Positions 34,274-43,048 of a stretch of 43,389 nucleotides of DNA are shown in pieces. Under the pieces are notes generated by a model. That model made no database searches. It saw only the letters and a program-made list of their open reading frames with translations, and was not told where the DNA came from. Location of the stretch: NCBI GenBank assembly GCA_003249795.1, contig QKHZ01000177.1, positions 1 through 43,389 on the forward strand, written 5' to 3'. This DNA comes from a bacterium. Its GTDB lineage: Bacteria > Planctomycetota > SZUA-567. How positions within the stretch are numbered: position 1 is the stretch's first letter; each line of letters begins with the position of its first letter. The position numbers and the translations under genes are program-made.

Positions 34274-34310
34274 AAAAAAGGCACCCGCATTTTGCGGATG
34301 CCTTTTGTTT
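34274..34310. terminator. Bidirectional Rho-independent terminator
   Basis: Stem AAAAGGCA-CCCGCA with TGCGG-ATGCCTTTT around a short TTT loop, flanked by A-rich sequence on the left and TTTTGTTTT on the right. It lies between the converging PHP gene and serC and can act on both strands. Confidence 0.88.
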
Positions 34311-34345
34311 TCATTTCAGATAATTCCGTCCGGGAAAATCTACGA

Positions 34346-35425
34346 TCAGCCATTCTTCTGGGCGAAGTCACGCAGGAACGAGACCAGTGCATTGATCCCT
34401 TCTTCCGGACAGGCGTTGTAGATGCTCGCGCGAATCCCGCCGACCGAACGGTGTCCCTTCAGGCCGTCCATTCCCGCCGCCTTCGCTTCCTTGACAAACT
34501 GGGCTTCGAGTTCTTCAGAAGGCAGACGCCATGTGACGTTCATGTCCGAACGGCTTTCTTTTTTCGCACAAGGCTTGTAGAACTCAATCGAATCAAGGCA
34601 GTCATACAGAGCCGCTGCCTTTTTCTCATTGATTGTCTGCAGCGCCTTCAGCCCGCCAACGCTTTCAACCCACTCAGTAACAAGCTTCAGGATGTAAATC
34701 GCCCATGTGTTCGGCGTATTGTAGAGGCTCGGTTCCTTGGCGTGCGTTGTGTACTTGTGGAAATTCGGAATCTTGTTCTCGCACGTTGCCGTGAGATCCT
34801 TGCGGATGATCACAAGAGCCATCCCGGACGGGCCGATATTTTTCTGCGCACCGGCATAGATCATCCCGAACTGGCTGACATCAATTTCGCGGCTCATGAT
34901 GTCACTGCTCATATCGGCAATCAGAGGCGCTTCGGTTTTCGGATACTCTTTAAACTGAACACCTCCGATGGTCTCGTTCGAGCAGAGGTGAACATATGCG
35001 GCTCCCGGCGTAAACTTCAGCTCACTGACAGCCGGCATCCGCATGTAGTTTTCATCTTTACCGTCCCAGATCACATTGACATTACCAACATTTTTTGCTT
35101 CTTTGATCGCCTTTTCAGCCCAGCTGCCGGTATGGATGAAATCGGCCGACTTTCCTGCCCCCAACAGATTCATCGGGATCATCGCAAACTGATTGCTCGC
35201 CCCGCCCTGCAAAAACAGGATATCATATTCGTCGCTGACACCCATGAGCTTGCGGATATTCGCTTCCGCTCCCTTGATCACGGCGTCAAAGGTCTTCGAC
35301 CGGTGCGACATTTCCATGATCGACATGCCGGAACCGGCATAATCCAGAAGTTCAGCCTGGGCTTTCTCAAGAACCGGAAGCGGTAGCGCCGCGGGCCCTG
35401 CACCAAAGTTGAAGATACGCGCCAT
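34346..35425 (-). CDS. serC: Phosphoserine aminotransferase
   Basis: PLP enzyme converting 3-phosphohydroxypyruvate and glutamate to phosphoserine; it also works in pyridoxal phosphate synthesis. 359 residues, the family norm. The N-terminal NFGAGPAALPLPVLEKAQ and the PLP lysine Lys195 in IYAGAQKNIGPSG are present, as well as FLQGGASNQFAMIPMNLL. The C-terminal GHRSVGGIRASIYNACP is also typical. It has its own promoter (35492-35519) and a Crp-type palindrome at the expected start of transcription. AAAGGA lies upstream of the ATG. serA and serB are not in the window. Confidence 0.97.
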   Translation of the reverse strand: MARIFNFGAGPAALPLPVLEKAQAELLDYAGSGMSIMEMSHRSKTFDAVIKGAEANIRKLMGVSDEYDILFLQGGASNQFAMIPMNLLGAGKSADFIHTGSWAEKAIKEAKNVGNVNVIWDGKDENYMRMPAVSELKFTPGAAYVHLCSNETIGGVQFKEYPKTEAPLIADMSSDIMSREIDVSQFGMIYAGAQKNIGPSGMALVIIRKDLTATCENKIPNFHKYTTHAKEPSLYNTPNTWAIYILKLVTEWVESVGGLKALQTINEKKAAALYDCLDSIEFYKPCAKKESRSDMNVTWRLPSEELEAQFVKEAKAAGMDGLKGHRSVGGIRASIYNACPEEGINALVSFLRDFAQKNG

Positions 35426-35467
35426 GAAAATATTCCTTTCATCAGTCGATCACAACGCGACATGCGC

Positions 35468-35483
35468 TGTGAATTCATTCACA
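35468..35483. promoter_or_regulatory. Crp-type palindromic operator candidate at the serC promoter
   Basis: TGTGAATTCATTCACA is a perfect 16-nt inverted repeat that fits TGTGA-N6-TCACA, the core of Crp/Fnr-family sites. It covers about +2 to +17 of the predicted serC transcript, a position that would favour repression. No Crp gene is in the window. Confidence 0.5.
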
Positions 35484-35491
35484 AAGTCGAT

Positions 35492-35519
35492 ATTATACTA
35501 TCTATTTGCCAATCCTCAA
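35492..35519 (-). promoter_or_regulatory. serC promoter
   Basis: On the minus strand: TTGAGG (35519-35514), 16-nt spacer, TATAAT (35497-35492, full consensus). The transcript would start near 35485, leaving a leader of about 60 nt. Confidence 0.7.
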
Positions 35520-35652
35520 CGTTTTTTAAATAATCAGGCGAATTTCGCAATAGAAAAATCATGACCAGCACACAAAAATACGCCTGACCGCTGCATCCCC
35601 TTGAAATTCCCGATATTTTTGAGCAGCAAAATCAGAAAAAAGGAAACAGGAT

Positions 35653-36603
35653 TCAGGAAAGAACAAGAGACATGCTTGAGGCGATGCCGACTTTCCGAAA
35701 ACCTGCTTTCGTATACAGCCCAATCGCCGGTGCATTCTCGGCAAGCACGTGCAACTCCAAGCCCTTGCCTCCGTCTTCGAGCACTTTCCGTGCGGCATAC
35801 GACAAGCACGATAATGCATATCCCTTACGACGATGTGCAACTGCGCAAAATACGGCAAAAATCGAATACCACAGATCACCCCACAGATTGCTGGCATCTC
35901 TCATTGGTGAAGTAATACACCGCGACAAGACCTGCCCCGAAGCGTCACAAAGATGGTGTTCTGTCAAATCCCACCGGCGAAAACAATAATCCAGCCAAGT
36001 CGTCTCTGATGCCCGTGAAAATGATGTTGTTTTCAATTCCTCAGGAAGATCCAGCGCCGCCAGCCGAAACAAGGCATTTCCCGCAATGCGAAGACGCAGG
36101 CTTTTGCGGTCTGGCACAAATCCGTTTTTCGCAAAGACCTTTGCCATCTCCGCCGTCGCGACCCCCGCGCGTTCCGACCCATCAATCAGTGTCGCATATA
36201 ACGGACAGTTCGGCCAACTGCCGCCACCATCAATCCGCGTCATTCCTTTCTTGCGCAGCGCAACGCAGCCAGCACCAATGAGTGCAGTTGCAATCCCTTT
36301 ACACCTCGCCTCAGGAACAACGCACACCGCCTCGATTGATCCACAAACCGGATAATACGGCTCATTCACAATCACGGCATGGGCAAATCCAAGCCAGCGC
36401 CCAGTCTCGTCGTCACGGGCAATCATGACCAGTTCCGGATCCCAGTGACGGGACTCGGTCATATGAGCTTTCAACAGCTCAGCCGTCACAGGGAAGAACC
36501 CATGCGATTTGCAGCATGCCGAATTCCAAACCTGAGCCATCGACTCAAAGCAATCCGCATCTTTGGCCAAATGTCCTGTTGAACCAAGTGTAAAGCGACT
36601 CAT
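35653..36603 (-). CDS. Tandem GNAT N-acetyltransferase
   Basis: A 316-residue protein with two GNAT folds, as in mycothiol synthase-like enzymes. The N-terminal domain contains IEAVCVVPEARCKGIATALI, with the acetyl-CoA loop (R/Q-x-x-G-x-A) in RCKGIA. The C-terminal domain contains FAVFCAVAHRRKGYALSCL, with the same loop in RRKGYA, and ends ENAPAIGLYTKAGFRKVG. Both halves keep their cofactor loops. Acceptor substrate unknown. ATG 36603 follows GGAGG at a good distance; the TTG further upstream is rejected. It is divergent from the response regulator. Confidence 0.87.
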   Translation of the reverse strand: MSRFTLGSTGHLAKDADCFESMAQVWNSACCKSHGFFPVTAELLKAHMTESRHWDPELVMIARDDETGRWLGFAHAVIVNEPYYPVCGSIEAVCVVPEARCKGIATALIGAGCVALRKKGMTRIDGGGSWPNCPLYATLIDGSERAGVATAEMAKVFAKNGFVPDRKSLRLRIAGNALFRLAALDLPEELKTTSFSRASETTWLDYCFRRWDLTEHHLCDASGQVLSRCITSPMRDASNLWGDLWYSIFAVFCAVAHRRKGYALSCLSYAARKVLEDGGKGLELHVLAENAPAIGLYTKAGFRKVGIASSMSLVLS

Positions 36604-36700
36604 CCAGACCTCCAAAATTCATACCCATCATACCATGAAACAAAGATTACCGAAATATGGAAAAACCGCATATATCGCTGTGAAAAGGCAGACTGAAACG

Positions 36701-36728
36701 TTGACAATGCAAGTCGATGCGCTACAGT
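36701..36728 (+). promoter_or_regulatory. Promoter of the receiver-pgl operon
   Basis: TTGACA at 36701-36706, a 16-nt spacer, then TACAGT at 36723-36728. Predicted start near 36735, about 35 nt before the receiver ATG. Confidence 0.65.
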
Positions 36729-36769
36729 TAAATTAGGGCACGTAATTGCGTGATACACAAGGATTGGCG

Positions 36770-37171
36770 ATGGGTAAAATACTTATTGTCGAAGATGATG
36801 ACGCCGCTCGAAACCTCTTGGCTGACATTCTTCATTTAGACAAACACGACGTCATCGCATTTGCTTCAGCAGATGGGGTTATTGAATCTTTTTTGGCTGA
36901 CTCTCCTGATCTGGCAATTATCGATATCAATTTACCTACTGAACACGGCGTCAGTCTCTCTTGGCGGATGCGCTGTCATTTTCCATCACTTCCCATCCTG
37001 ATTGCATCAGCCATTCTGGATCGCTGGGATCAGGAAGACATTGCCGACTGTGGCGTTGATTATCTTCTGGCAAAGCCCTACAACGTAGCGGAAATCCGGG
37101 AAGTCATCCAGCTGTTCTTGGAAAAAGGACGCGATGCAGTCATCAGTGGCGAGGCGGCTTCGAATGGGTGA
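36770..37171 (+). CDS. Single-domain response regulator (receiver only)
   Basis: A 133-residue receiver domain. The acidic pair is VEDDDAARN (8-14), the phospho-accepting Asp is Asp52 (IIDINLPTEHG), and the conserved Lys is Lys102 (LLAKPYNV). There is no output domain, so it must signal by protein contact, as CheY-type or phosphorelay proteins do. No histidine kinase is adjacent. ATG 36770 is chosen for AAGGA 6-7 nt upstream. It overlaps the pgl gene by 8 nt, so the two proteins are made from one transcript, probably with coupling. Confidence 0.9.
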   Translation: MGKILIVEDDDAARNLLADILHLDKHDVIAFASADGVIESFLADSPDLAIIDINLPTEHGVSLSWRMRCHFPSLPILIASAILDRWDQEDIADCGVDYLLAKPYNVAEIREVIQLFLEKGRDAVISGEAASNG

Positions 37172-37886
37172 CAGGCTGAAACGTTACATTGCAGCCTCAG
37201 CGAATGAGCTCTCAGAACGTGTTCTCGCAATCCTAACCGCGCCATCACTTCCCTCATCTGCCAACATTGCATTTTCAGGCGGAACCACCCCGTCAACCAT
37301 ACTACAAGACGTCTGTAAAATTGCACTTCAAGACAACAAGATTCTCCAACGATTACGAAACGCACACTACTTTCAAGTCGATGAGCGCTTTGTTAACCGC
37401 AACGACCCGCGCTGCAATTATAAAATGTTACAGGATAGCTTTTTTAACCCACTCTCAATACCTGAAGAAAACATACACCCGATGCTACCGGAGACGATCG
37501 AGACGACTACGGTCTTCGCAAAAAAATGCGCACAAAAATACGATTCTCTGATCCATGAATCAGGATTCTTCGATCTTATCTTCCTTGGAATTGGGAGCGA
37601 TGGACATACCGCGAGCCTTTTCCCTGAGAGTAAAGGGTTATACGAGGCAAAAAAGTTCTGTATCGATAACCAAATCCCGGAATCAGGTGAAATCCGATTG
37701 ACATTGACCTATCCTTGTATTTTATCGGGGAAATCGGTCATTTTTATTGTCGCCGGAGCCAATAAATCAGCTATAATAAAAGAAGTTATGGCAGACCGAC
37801 AGGAATTTCCTGTGTCTTTCGTATTTCGAAACCACTATAATATCACCATGTTACTTGACCAAAATACAGTACAATCGCTTGTATAG
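37164..37886 (+). CDS. pgl: 6-phosphogluconolactonase
   Basis: Hydrolyses 6-phosphogluconolactone in the oxidative pentose phosphate pathway, 240 residues, the usual DevB-type length. Motifs: AFSGGTTPSTIL (phosphate loop), VDERFVNRNDPRCNYKML and IFLGIGSDGHTASLFPES. Glucose-6-phosphate dehydrogenase (zwf) is not in the window. I start at ATG 37164 (GAGGCGG upstream) because the further upstream codon would lie deep inside the receiver gene. Codon use seems more AT-rich than in neighbours, but not strikingly so. Confidence 0.92.
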   Translation: MGDRLKRYIAASANELSERVLAILTAPSLPSSANIAFSGGTTPSTILQDVCKIALQDNKILQRLRNAHYFQVDERFVNRNDPRCNYKMLQDSFFNPLSIPEENIHPMLPETIETTTVFAKKCAQKYDSLIHESGFFDLIFLGIGSDGHTASLFPESKGLYEAKKFCIDNQIPESGEIRLTLTYPCILSGKSVIFIVAGANKSAIIKEVMADRQEFPVSFVFRNHYNITMLLDQNTVQSLV

Positions 37887-37911
37887 ACAAATAAACTTTT
37901 TCGATTTCACC

Positions 37912-37940
37912 TTGCCATGCGATTACTCTTTTTGTAAAAA
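37912..37940 (+). promoter_or_regulatory. Possible promoter of cysE
   Basis: TTGCCA at 37912-37917, 17-nt spacer, TAAAAA at 37935-37940 (five and four of six consensus bases). It begins 26 nt after the pgl stop and would start transcription near 37947. Confidence 0.4.
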
Positions 37941-37973
37941 TATATTTTCTTAGTGGCGTTTTAAGGAAAACCG

Positions 37974-39047
37974 GTGTCAACAGATAAATGGAAACACACA
38001 CTACTGCCGAAGTTGATTGACCGTATCGTCGACACATATGCCGACGGGAAAGGAATCAATCAGCAGGAAGGCCATGACCTGCCGAATCGCAAAGTTGTCG
38101 ATCAGGCACTTGAACGGCTATATACCATTCTGTTTCCCGGATTTGCGGATGGTCACCCAGTTACGCGTGCAAACACTACGTACCACATCGGCGACACCGT
38201 CAACCACGTGCAGATTGAACTGACCAAAGAAGTCGAACGAGCATTCCGTTACGCGTGCCGCGTCAAAGACTGCCAAAACTGCAACGTAGAGCAGCAAGCG
38301 GAAAAAGTAGTCATCAATTTACTTGAATCCCTTCCCTCGATTCGCCAGACATTAAAGCTTGATGTTCAGGCTGGATTTGAAGGTGACCCTGCTGCCAGCA
38401 GCATGGATGAAATCATCCTGTCGTATCCGGCGATCCGCGCGATTGCCTTCCACCGTCTTGCGAACGTTCTCTATAAAGAAGGCGTGCCGTTGATCCCGCG
38501 CATGTGGGCGGAGCGTGCACACTCCGAAACAGGCATCGATATCCACCCGGGCGCGACGATTGGCCCGAGCTTCTTTATCGATCACGGTACAGGCGTTGTG
38601 ATCGGCGAGACGTGTGTGATCGGAAGCCACGTCCAGATCTATCAGGGAGTAACCCTCGGTGCTCTGGCGCCGGCAAAAGGCCAGAAAATCCGAGGGTCAA
38701 AGCGTCACCCCACGATCGAGGACAATGTGATTATTTATGCAGGCGCAACGATTCTTGGCGGCGACACGGTGATCGGCCAAGGCGCAGTCGTGGGCGGAAA
38801 CGTATGGCTGACAGATAGCGTCGAACCGTACACCAAGGTTGTGATTGCCAAAAGCGATCTGCTCTTCCTGCGACCGAAGAGTGCAGCGAATACGCCCCAC
38901 AAAGGTGAGTTTGCCTGCCCGGCACGACCGCTGTGCGAAGCAGACGGCACCATTAAACCGATTCACCAAACGCCAATAAAACAAAACACGAAAACAAGTG
39001 CAACAAAGAACCAGACAATACGCAAAGCAGTCAAAGCAAAAGGATGA
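37974..39047 (+). CDS. cysE: Serine O-acetyltransferase (CysE/EpsC-like)
   Basis: Catalyses acetyl-CoA plus L-serine to O-acetylserine, the precursor of cysteine. 357 residues, longer than E. coli CysE (273): an N-terminal helical domain of about 170 residues, then the left-handed beta-helix (hexapeptide repeats) with GIDIHPGATIGPSFFIDHG, TGVVIGETCVIG and QIYQGVTLGA, including the catalytic His. A tail of about 60 residues (KSAANTPHKGEF to the end) is Lys/Thr-rich. GTG 37974 follows AAGGA at 8 nt. The stop overlaps the next gene's ATG by 4 nt. It is most like the large EpsC-type enzymes. Confidence 0.9.
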   Translation: MSTDKWKHTLLPKLIDRIVDTYADGKGINQQEGHDLPNRKVVDQALERLYTILFPGFADGHPVTRANTTYHIGDTVNHVQIELTKEVERAFRYACRVKDCQNCNVEQQAEKVVINLLESLPSIRQTLKLDVQAGFEGDPAASSMDEIILSYPAIRAIAFHRLANVLYKEGVPLIPRMWAERAHSETGIDIHPGATIGPSFFIDHGTGVVIGETCVIGSHVQIYQGVTLGALAPAKGQKIRGSKRHPTIEDNVIIYAGATILGGDTVIGQGAVVGGNVWLTDSVEPYTKVVIAKSDLLFLRPKSAANTPHKGEFACPARPLCEADGTIKPIHQTPIKQNTKTSATKNQTIRKAVKAKG

Positions 39048-39775
39048 TCACGTTGGCAAAAGAAACACACTGCCTCATTACCAGTAGCGGCCGGATTATT
39101 GGCCTGCCCACGGACAAGCCGGTCTTCTTCGGCCGTTCGGAAGGCAACCTGATCCGCGTCAGTGACCCATGCGTCAGCAGACAGCATGCGGAAATGTACT
39201 GGGATGGTGCAGGCTATGTCCTGAACGATCTATGCAGCGGCAACGGTACGTGGGTCAATGGTAACCGCGTTGAAACGCATGATTTGATGGATAAAGACGT
39301 CATCCAGATTGGCGAAGAGCATTTTGTCTACCGCATCGCGACTGCCGAAGAGTTGCGCCAGATCGGACTGACGCTCCGTTCGAAAAACGCCCGTCACGAT
39401 ACGCGCCTGATCCCCGGGTGTCAGGACAAGGATAATGGCGAGCGCCTGACCGGATCAATCGAAGCGTTCGGGTTTGCCGACCTTGTGCAGCTGCTGAACA
39501 GTTCAAAACGTACCGGACTTTTGGTTGCCCGCGGGCAGACCTACAAGGCGATGCTGTACTTCTTTAAAGGTGAAATCTCTGAAGCCCGTTTCTTTGCCGG
39601 TGGCAAGGAAGTAGTTCTGGGCGACGAAGCCGTATTTGAATCGATCCGCCAGAAAGAAGGCGCGTTCACATTCAATCCAGGCACGCAAGGCGTTTCAGAC
39701 AATGTTGAACATCAGGTATCATTCCTTCTCTTTGAAGCGATGCGCCAAATGGACGAAAACCGCGCGACGTCCTGA
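39044..39775 (+). CDS. FHA and DUF4388 (PATAN-like) domain protein
   Basis: A 243-residue cytoplasmic signalling protein. The FHA domain (about 20-100) shows FFGRSEGNLIRV, CVSRQHAEMYW and LCSGNGTWVNGNRV. The C-terminal half (about 130-235) fits DUF4388: LTGSIEAFGFADLVQLLNSS, KRTGLLVARG, then AMLYFFKGEISEARF and EAVFESIRQKEGAF. DUF4388 proteins occur in two-component and surface-motility circuits. It overlaps the cysE stop by 4 nt, so it is translationally coupled to a metabolic enzyme; a regulatory link is possible but not shown. A Thr kinase partner is not in the window. Confidence 0.88.
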   Translation: MITLAKETHCLITSSGRIIGLPTDKPVFFGRSEGNLIRVSDPCVSRQHAEMYWDGAGYVLNDLCSGNGTWVNGNRVETHDLMDKDVIQIGEEHFVYRIATAEELRQIGLTLRSKNARHDTRLIPGCQDKDNGERLTGSIEAFGFADLVQLLNSSKRTGLLVARGQTYKAMLYFFKGEISEARFFAGGKEVVLGDEAVFESIRQKEGAFTFNPGTQGVSDNVEHQVSFLLFEAMRQMDENRATS

Positions 39776-39862
39776 GTTTCCCTTTCATTCAAGCCTCATT
39801 TCTGTTATGTATGCGGTTGCACATTTTCTGCGGCGCAAGGATTATCTATTGGAAATGCATAA

Positions 39863-41098
39863 ATGAAAATTGCACTGATTTCAGATCTTGAGTGTGAAGG
39901 CGGAGCGGCGCAGGCGACAACTAGCCTTGCAGTCTCACTTTTGCAGGCAGGCCACGACGTACTCAGAATCGTCGCGCGCGCGGACCACCCGAATCCTCGG
40001 TGGAAACGTACCGTTGTTGCAGGCGCATGGGCAGGCTCGCTGGTCTCTCGCGCGTGCTGCAAATTCCTTCCGGCAGACAAGCGCAAAAAGCTGTACGCTT
40101 CGCTTACGACCCGGAAAATTATCAAGACATTGAATAATTTCGAACCAGATGTCATCAATATTCACAATTACCACTGGGCGCTTGAACCGGGCTGGCCGTT
40201 GATGTTGCCCGAAAAAATCCGTCACATTGCGCCGGTCGTCTGGACACTGCATGACGCATGGAGTGTCAGCGGCCGCTGCGCGTATCCATACGAATGCAAA
40301 CAATATGTAAGCGGCTGCACTGAGCGCTGCCCGACACCGCACGAGTATCCCGCACTTGAACCAGATAAGATCGCAGATCACTGGGCTATCAAACAAAAAA
40401 TGATCCGGTCAGGAATCGCCGCCATCACCCCATCCAGATGGCTTGCCGCACTCGCGCAGGAAGGCGGCTGGCCGTCTGTCAGAGTCATCCCCTACTGCGT
40501 CGATCCGAATGTCTATTACCCGCTGGATAAAACAGAATCAAGAAAGTCTCTCGGGATTGCGTCTGATGCTAACGTCATTCTGACAGTCATGCACAATGTC
40601 GGCGACCCGCGAAAAGGGATTTCCCATTTACTCGCCGCATTAGCTGAAACCCGTAACCAAACTGAGAACAAGCCCATTACCTTATTCACTATGGGTAAAG
40701 GGGAAGTGGCTCCCCCCGACGGCGTGCAGGTAATTTCGCTGGGCTTCGTCAGAGACGAAGAGAAAAAACGGCAGGCGTATGCCGCCAGCGATATCGTCAT
40801 CCATCCGGCGCTTGCCGACAACCTGCCCAATACGGTACTGGAGGCGATGGCATGCGAGCGCCCCGTCATCGGCTTCAATATCGGCGGGCTGCCTGACATG
40901 ATCGACTACGGGCGAAATGGTTTATTGGTTCCTGCTGGCGACTCCCGCGGCCTCGGCTACGCCATCCGGCAGCTTATTTACAACAGAGATGCGACCAAAA
41001 ACATGGGAGCAGTATCGCTTCAGAAAGCACGGGATGAATTCTCCCCCGCCCAACTTGTCCAGCGCACTGTCGGCTTATATCAAAACCTGATTGGTTAG
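39863..41098 (+). CDS. Glycosyltransferase family 4
   Basis: A 411-residue GT-B enzyme. The N-terminal domain starts KIALISDLECEGGAAQAT and contains TLHDAWSVSGRC, with a Cys-rich stretch (CAYPYECKQYVSGCTERCP) typical of the colanic-acid-type (WcaC-like) subgroup. The donor-binding part has LPNTVLEAMACERPVIGF and IGGLPDMIDYGRNGLLVPAG. It probably adds a sugar to an exopolysaccharide or lipid-linked glycan. The ribosome-binding site is weak (GGAA). It ends at the shared terminator at 41136. No adjacent glycan genes are seen; a related but different GT4 lies at 9462. Confidence 0.9.
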   Translation: MKIALISDLECEGGAAQATTSLAVSLLQAGHDVLRIVARADHPNPRWKRTVVAGAWAGSLVSRACCKFLPADKRKKLYASLTTRKIIKTLNNFEPDVINIHNYHWALEPGWPLMLPEKIRHIAPVVWTLHDAWSVSGRCAYPYECKQYVSGCTERCPTPHEYPALEPDKIADHWAIKQKMIRSGIAAITPSRWLAALAQEGGWPSVRVIPYCVDPNVYYPLDKTESRKSLGIASDANVILTVMHNVGDPRKGISHLLAALAETRNQTENKPITLFTMGKGEVAPPDGVQVISLGFVRDEEKKRQAYAASDIVIHPALADNLPNTVLEAMACERPVIGFNIGGLPDMIDYGRNGLLVPAGDSRGLGYAIRQLIYNRDATKNMGAVSLQKARDEFSPAQLVQRTVGLYQNLIG

Positions 41099-41135
41099 GA
41101 AAAATAACGATTGCATCCAAACAGGCATTTCAAAA

Positions 41136-41170
41136 AAAACACACCCGCTCGTTTGCAGGTGTGTTTTGAT
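41136..41170. terminator. Bidirectional Rho-independent terminator
   Basis: Arms AAAACACACC (41137-41146) and GGTGTGTTTT (41159-41168) are perfectly complementary around a 12-nt loop. It lies between the converging glycosyltransferase and ptsP genes; the A- and T-tracts serve both strands. Confidence 0.9.
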
Positions 41171-41195
41171 TCATTATTTTCGACGAAAACTCAGC

Positions 41196-42968
41196 TCATG
41201 AAAACGGCCAGTCCGGCAGGTACTCACGCGTAATCGAGCGCAAATAGCCCTCAACCTCGCGCGTGGTCTGCAGCAACATTGTCTTTTGTGCCACTTCACT
41301 GGCTTTCGAAATCGTGACCGAACGGATCAGTTTTTTCACTTCAGGAATCAGCGGCGGACTGACCGAAAACTTCCTTAAGCCCAAGCCAAGCAGGAACAGC
41401 ACATACGTCGGATCCCCCGCCATCTCACCGCAAACGCTAACGGGGATCTCGTGCGTAAGCCCGCATTCAATCACTTTTTTCACCAGCTGCAACACAGCAG
41501 GATGCCCCTGACGATACAGACTTGCCACATGTTCGTTCGTCCGGTCGACAGCCAGCGTATACTGGGTAAGGTCATTGGTACCGATACTGAAGAAATCAGC
41601 GATACCGACAAATGCCTCGATGCACAACGCAACCGACGGAACTTCGACCATAATTCCGATCGGCATGTCCGGATCAAAATCAACGCCTTCTTCTGCAAGC
41701 TGCTCCTGCACTTCCGCAATCATATCACGAACGCGGTGTACTTCGTCCACGCAGGTGATCATCGGGATCATCATACTCACCTGCCCCTGCCCGAGCGCAG
41801 ACGCGCGGCAGATCGCCCGAATCTGCTGACGGAACAGCTGGGGGCGCTGCAGACAATACCGAACCGCGCGGCATCCGAGCACAGGATTGCGCTCGTGCAT
41901 CTGGCTGGTATCGCCTTTATCGCCCATACTGGCGAAAAACTTATCCGCCCCGAGGTCAAGCGTACGGATCGTAATCGGTCGCGTACCGATATTGTTCAGC
42001 GAACATTTATACTGCTGAAAATGCTGCTCTTCGTCGGGTTCACCCTCGCTTTCTGCGTAGATAAACTCGGTACGATACAAGCCGACTTCCTCACCACCAA
42101 ACCCGAGTACCGCCTCAATTTCGCGCGGGAACTCGATATTGGCGGTAACCTTGACGCGCGTTCCGTCTGTCGTTTCAGCCGGTAAATGCTTTTCACTGAA
42201 GAGTGCGTTTTCAAAGTTGTGGAAATCATCGATCATCCGGCGGTAAGTCTGCAGCGTATTCTCGTCAGGGCTGACGACGACCACACCGCGATTACCGTCA
42301 ATAATCACCAGATCGCCGCTCGAAACATCCGTCGACACAGTCCCCAAGCCGACGACAGCAGGCAACTCACGGGCGCGCGCGACAATCGCGGTATGCCCTG
42401 TCATCCCGCCGACATCAGTAGCAAAACCGAGGATTTTATCTTTATCAATTGACGCGGTTTGACTTGGCGTCAGGTCATGCGCAATCAGAACGACCTTGCG
42501 GTTCAGATGCTGCAACTCAGCCTTACGCCCGCCGAGAAGCGCCTGAAGGAGTCTCCGTTCGATATCGTGCAAATCCGTAATCCGCTGGGCCAGATACGAA
42601 TCATCCATGCGGTGAAAGGCTTTTTCAAACTTGCGCAGGCTTCGGCTGATGGCATACTCTGCCGTAAAGCGGTTACGGGTAATGCGCCCCATCACCTCCT
42701 GGTGCAAGGACTGGTCCGAAATAATCAGGATATGCGCATCAAAGATCGGAACAGTTTCAGAGCCAACCTCTTCAGCCGCAACGCGTTTTTGTAGCTCACG
42801 AATTTCCTCTTTGGCTTGCTCTACTGCGGAGTGGAATCGTTCGATTTCGCCATCGACTTCTTCCGCCGTGATAAAACGCCGCGGGATAACCGATTCATCG
42901 CTATCCAAAAGAAAGGCTTCGGCAATCGCAAAACCTGGAGAAACTGGGATGCCTTTTAGAATTTCCAT
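41196..42968 (-). CDS. ptsI: Phosphoenolpyruvate-protein phosphotransferase (PTS enzyme I)
   Basis: Enzyme I, which takes phosphate from PEP and passes it to HPr. 590 residues, the normal length. The phospho-histidine is His192 in GGMTGHTAIVARARELP. The PEP domain contains LYRTEFIYAE, GIMVEVPSVAL and FSIGTNDLTQYTLAVDR, with the catalytic Cys in VCGEMAGDP. No HPr or sugar-specific EII gene is nearby, so in this genome it may serve a regulatory phosphorelay. There is no N-terminal GAF domain, so it is not the PtsP (nitrogen) form. ATG 42968 follows AGGAG. Its own promoter is at 43011-43038. Confidence 0.95.
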   Translation of the reverse strand: MEILKGIPVSPGFAIAEAFLLDSDESVIPRRFITAEEVDGEIERFHSAVEQAKEEIRELQKRVAAEEVGSETVPIFDAHILIISDQSLHQEVMGRITRNRFTAEYAISRSLRKFEKAFHRMDDSYLAQRITDLHDIERRLLQALLGGRKAELQHLNRKVVLIAHDLTPSQTASIDKDKILGFATDVGGMTGHTAIVARARELPAVVGLGTVSTDVSSGDLVIIDGNRGVVVVSPDENTLQTYRRMIDDFHNFENALFSEKHLPAETTDGTRVKVTANIEFPREIEAVLGFGGEEVGLYRTEFIYAESEGEPDEEQHFQQYKCSLNNIGTRPITIRTLDLGADKFFASMGDKGDTSQMHERNPVLGCRAVRYCLQRPQLFRQQIRAICRASALGQGQVSMMIPMITCVDEVHRVRDMIAEVQEQLAEEGVDFDPDMPIGIMVEVPSVALCIEAFVGIADFFSIGTNDLTQYTLAVDRTNEHVASLYRQGHPAVLQLVKKVIECGLTHEIPVSVCGEMAGDPTYVLFLLGLGLRKFSVSPPLIPEVKKLIRSVTISKASEVAQKTMLLQTTREVEGYLRSITREYLPDWPFS

Positions 42969-43010
42969 GAACACTCCTGCCGAATACTGTGCAGTTAAAT
43001 GATACGTTCA

Positions 43011-43038
43011 ATCATATGGAGATTTTTTCGTATGTCAA
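43011..43038 (-). promoter_or_regulatory. Promoter of the enzyme I gene
   Basis: On the minus strand: TTGACA (43038-43033), 16-nt spacer, TATGAT (43016-43011). Predicted start near 43004, about 36 nt before the ATG. Confidence 0.75.
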
Positions 43039-43048
43039 TGCGATTTGC

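Noticed and set aside
34292-35386. Long open frame opposite serC
   Set aside because: It is a shadow of a clearly identified serC on the other strand, and its protein shows no family motif.
35534-35915. Short open frames on both strands between serC and the acetyltransferase
   Set aside because: They overlap the acetyltransferase 3' end in other frames and have no ribosome-binding sites.
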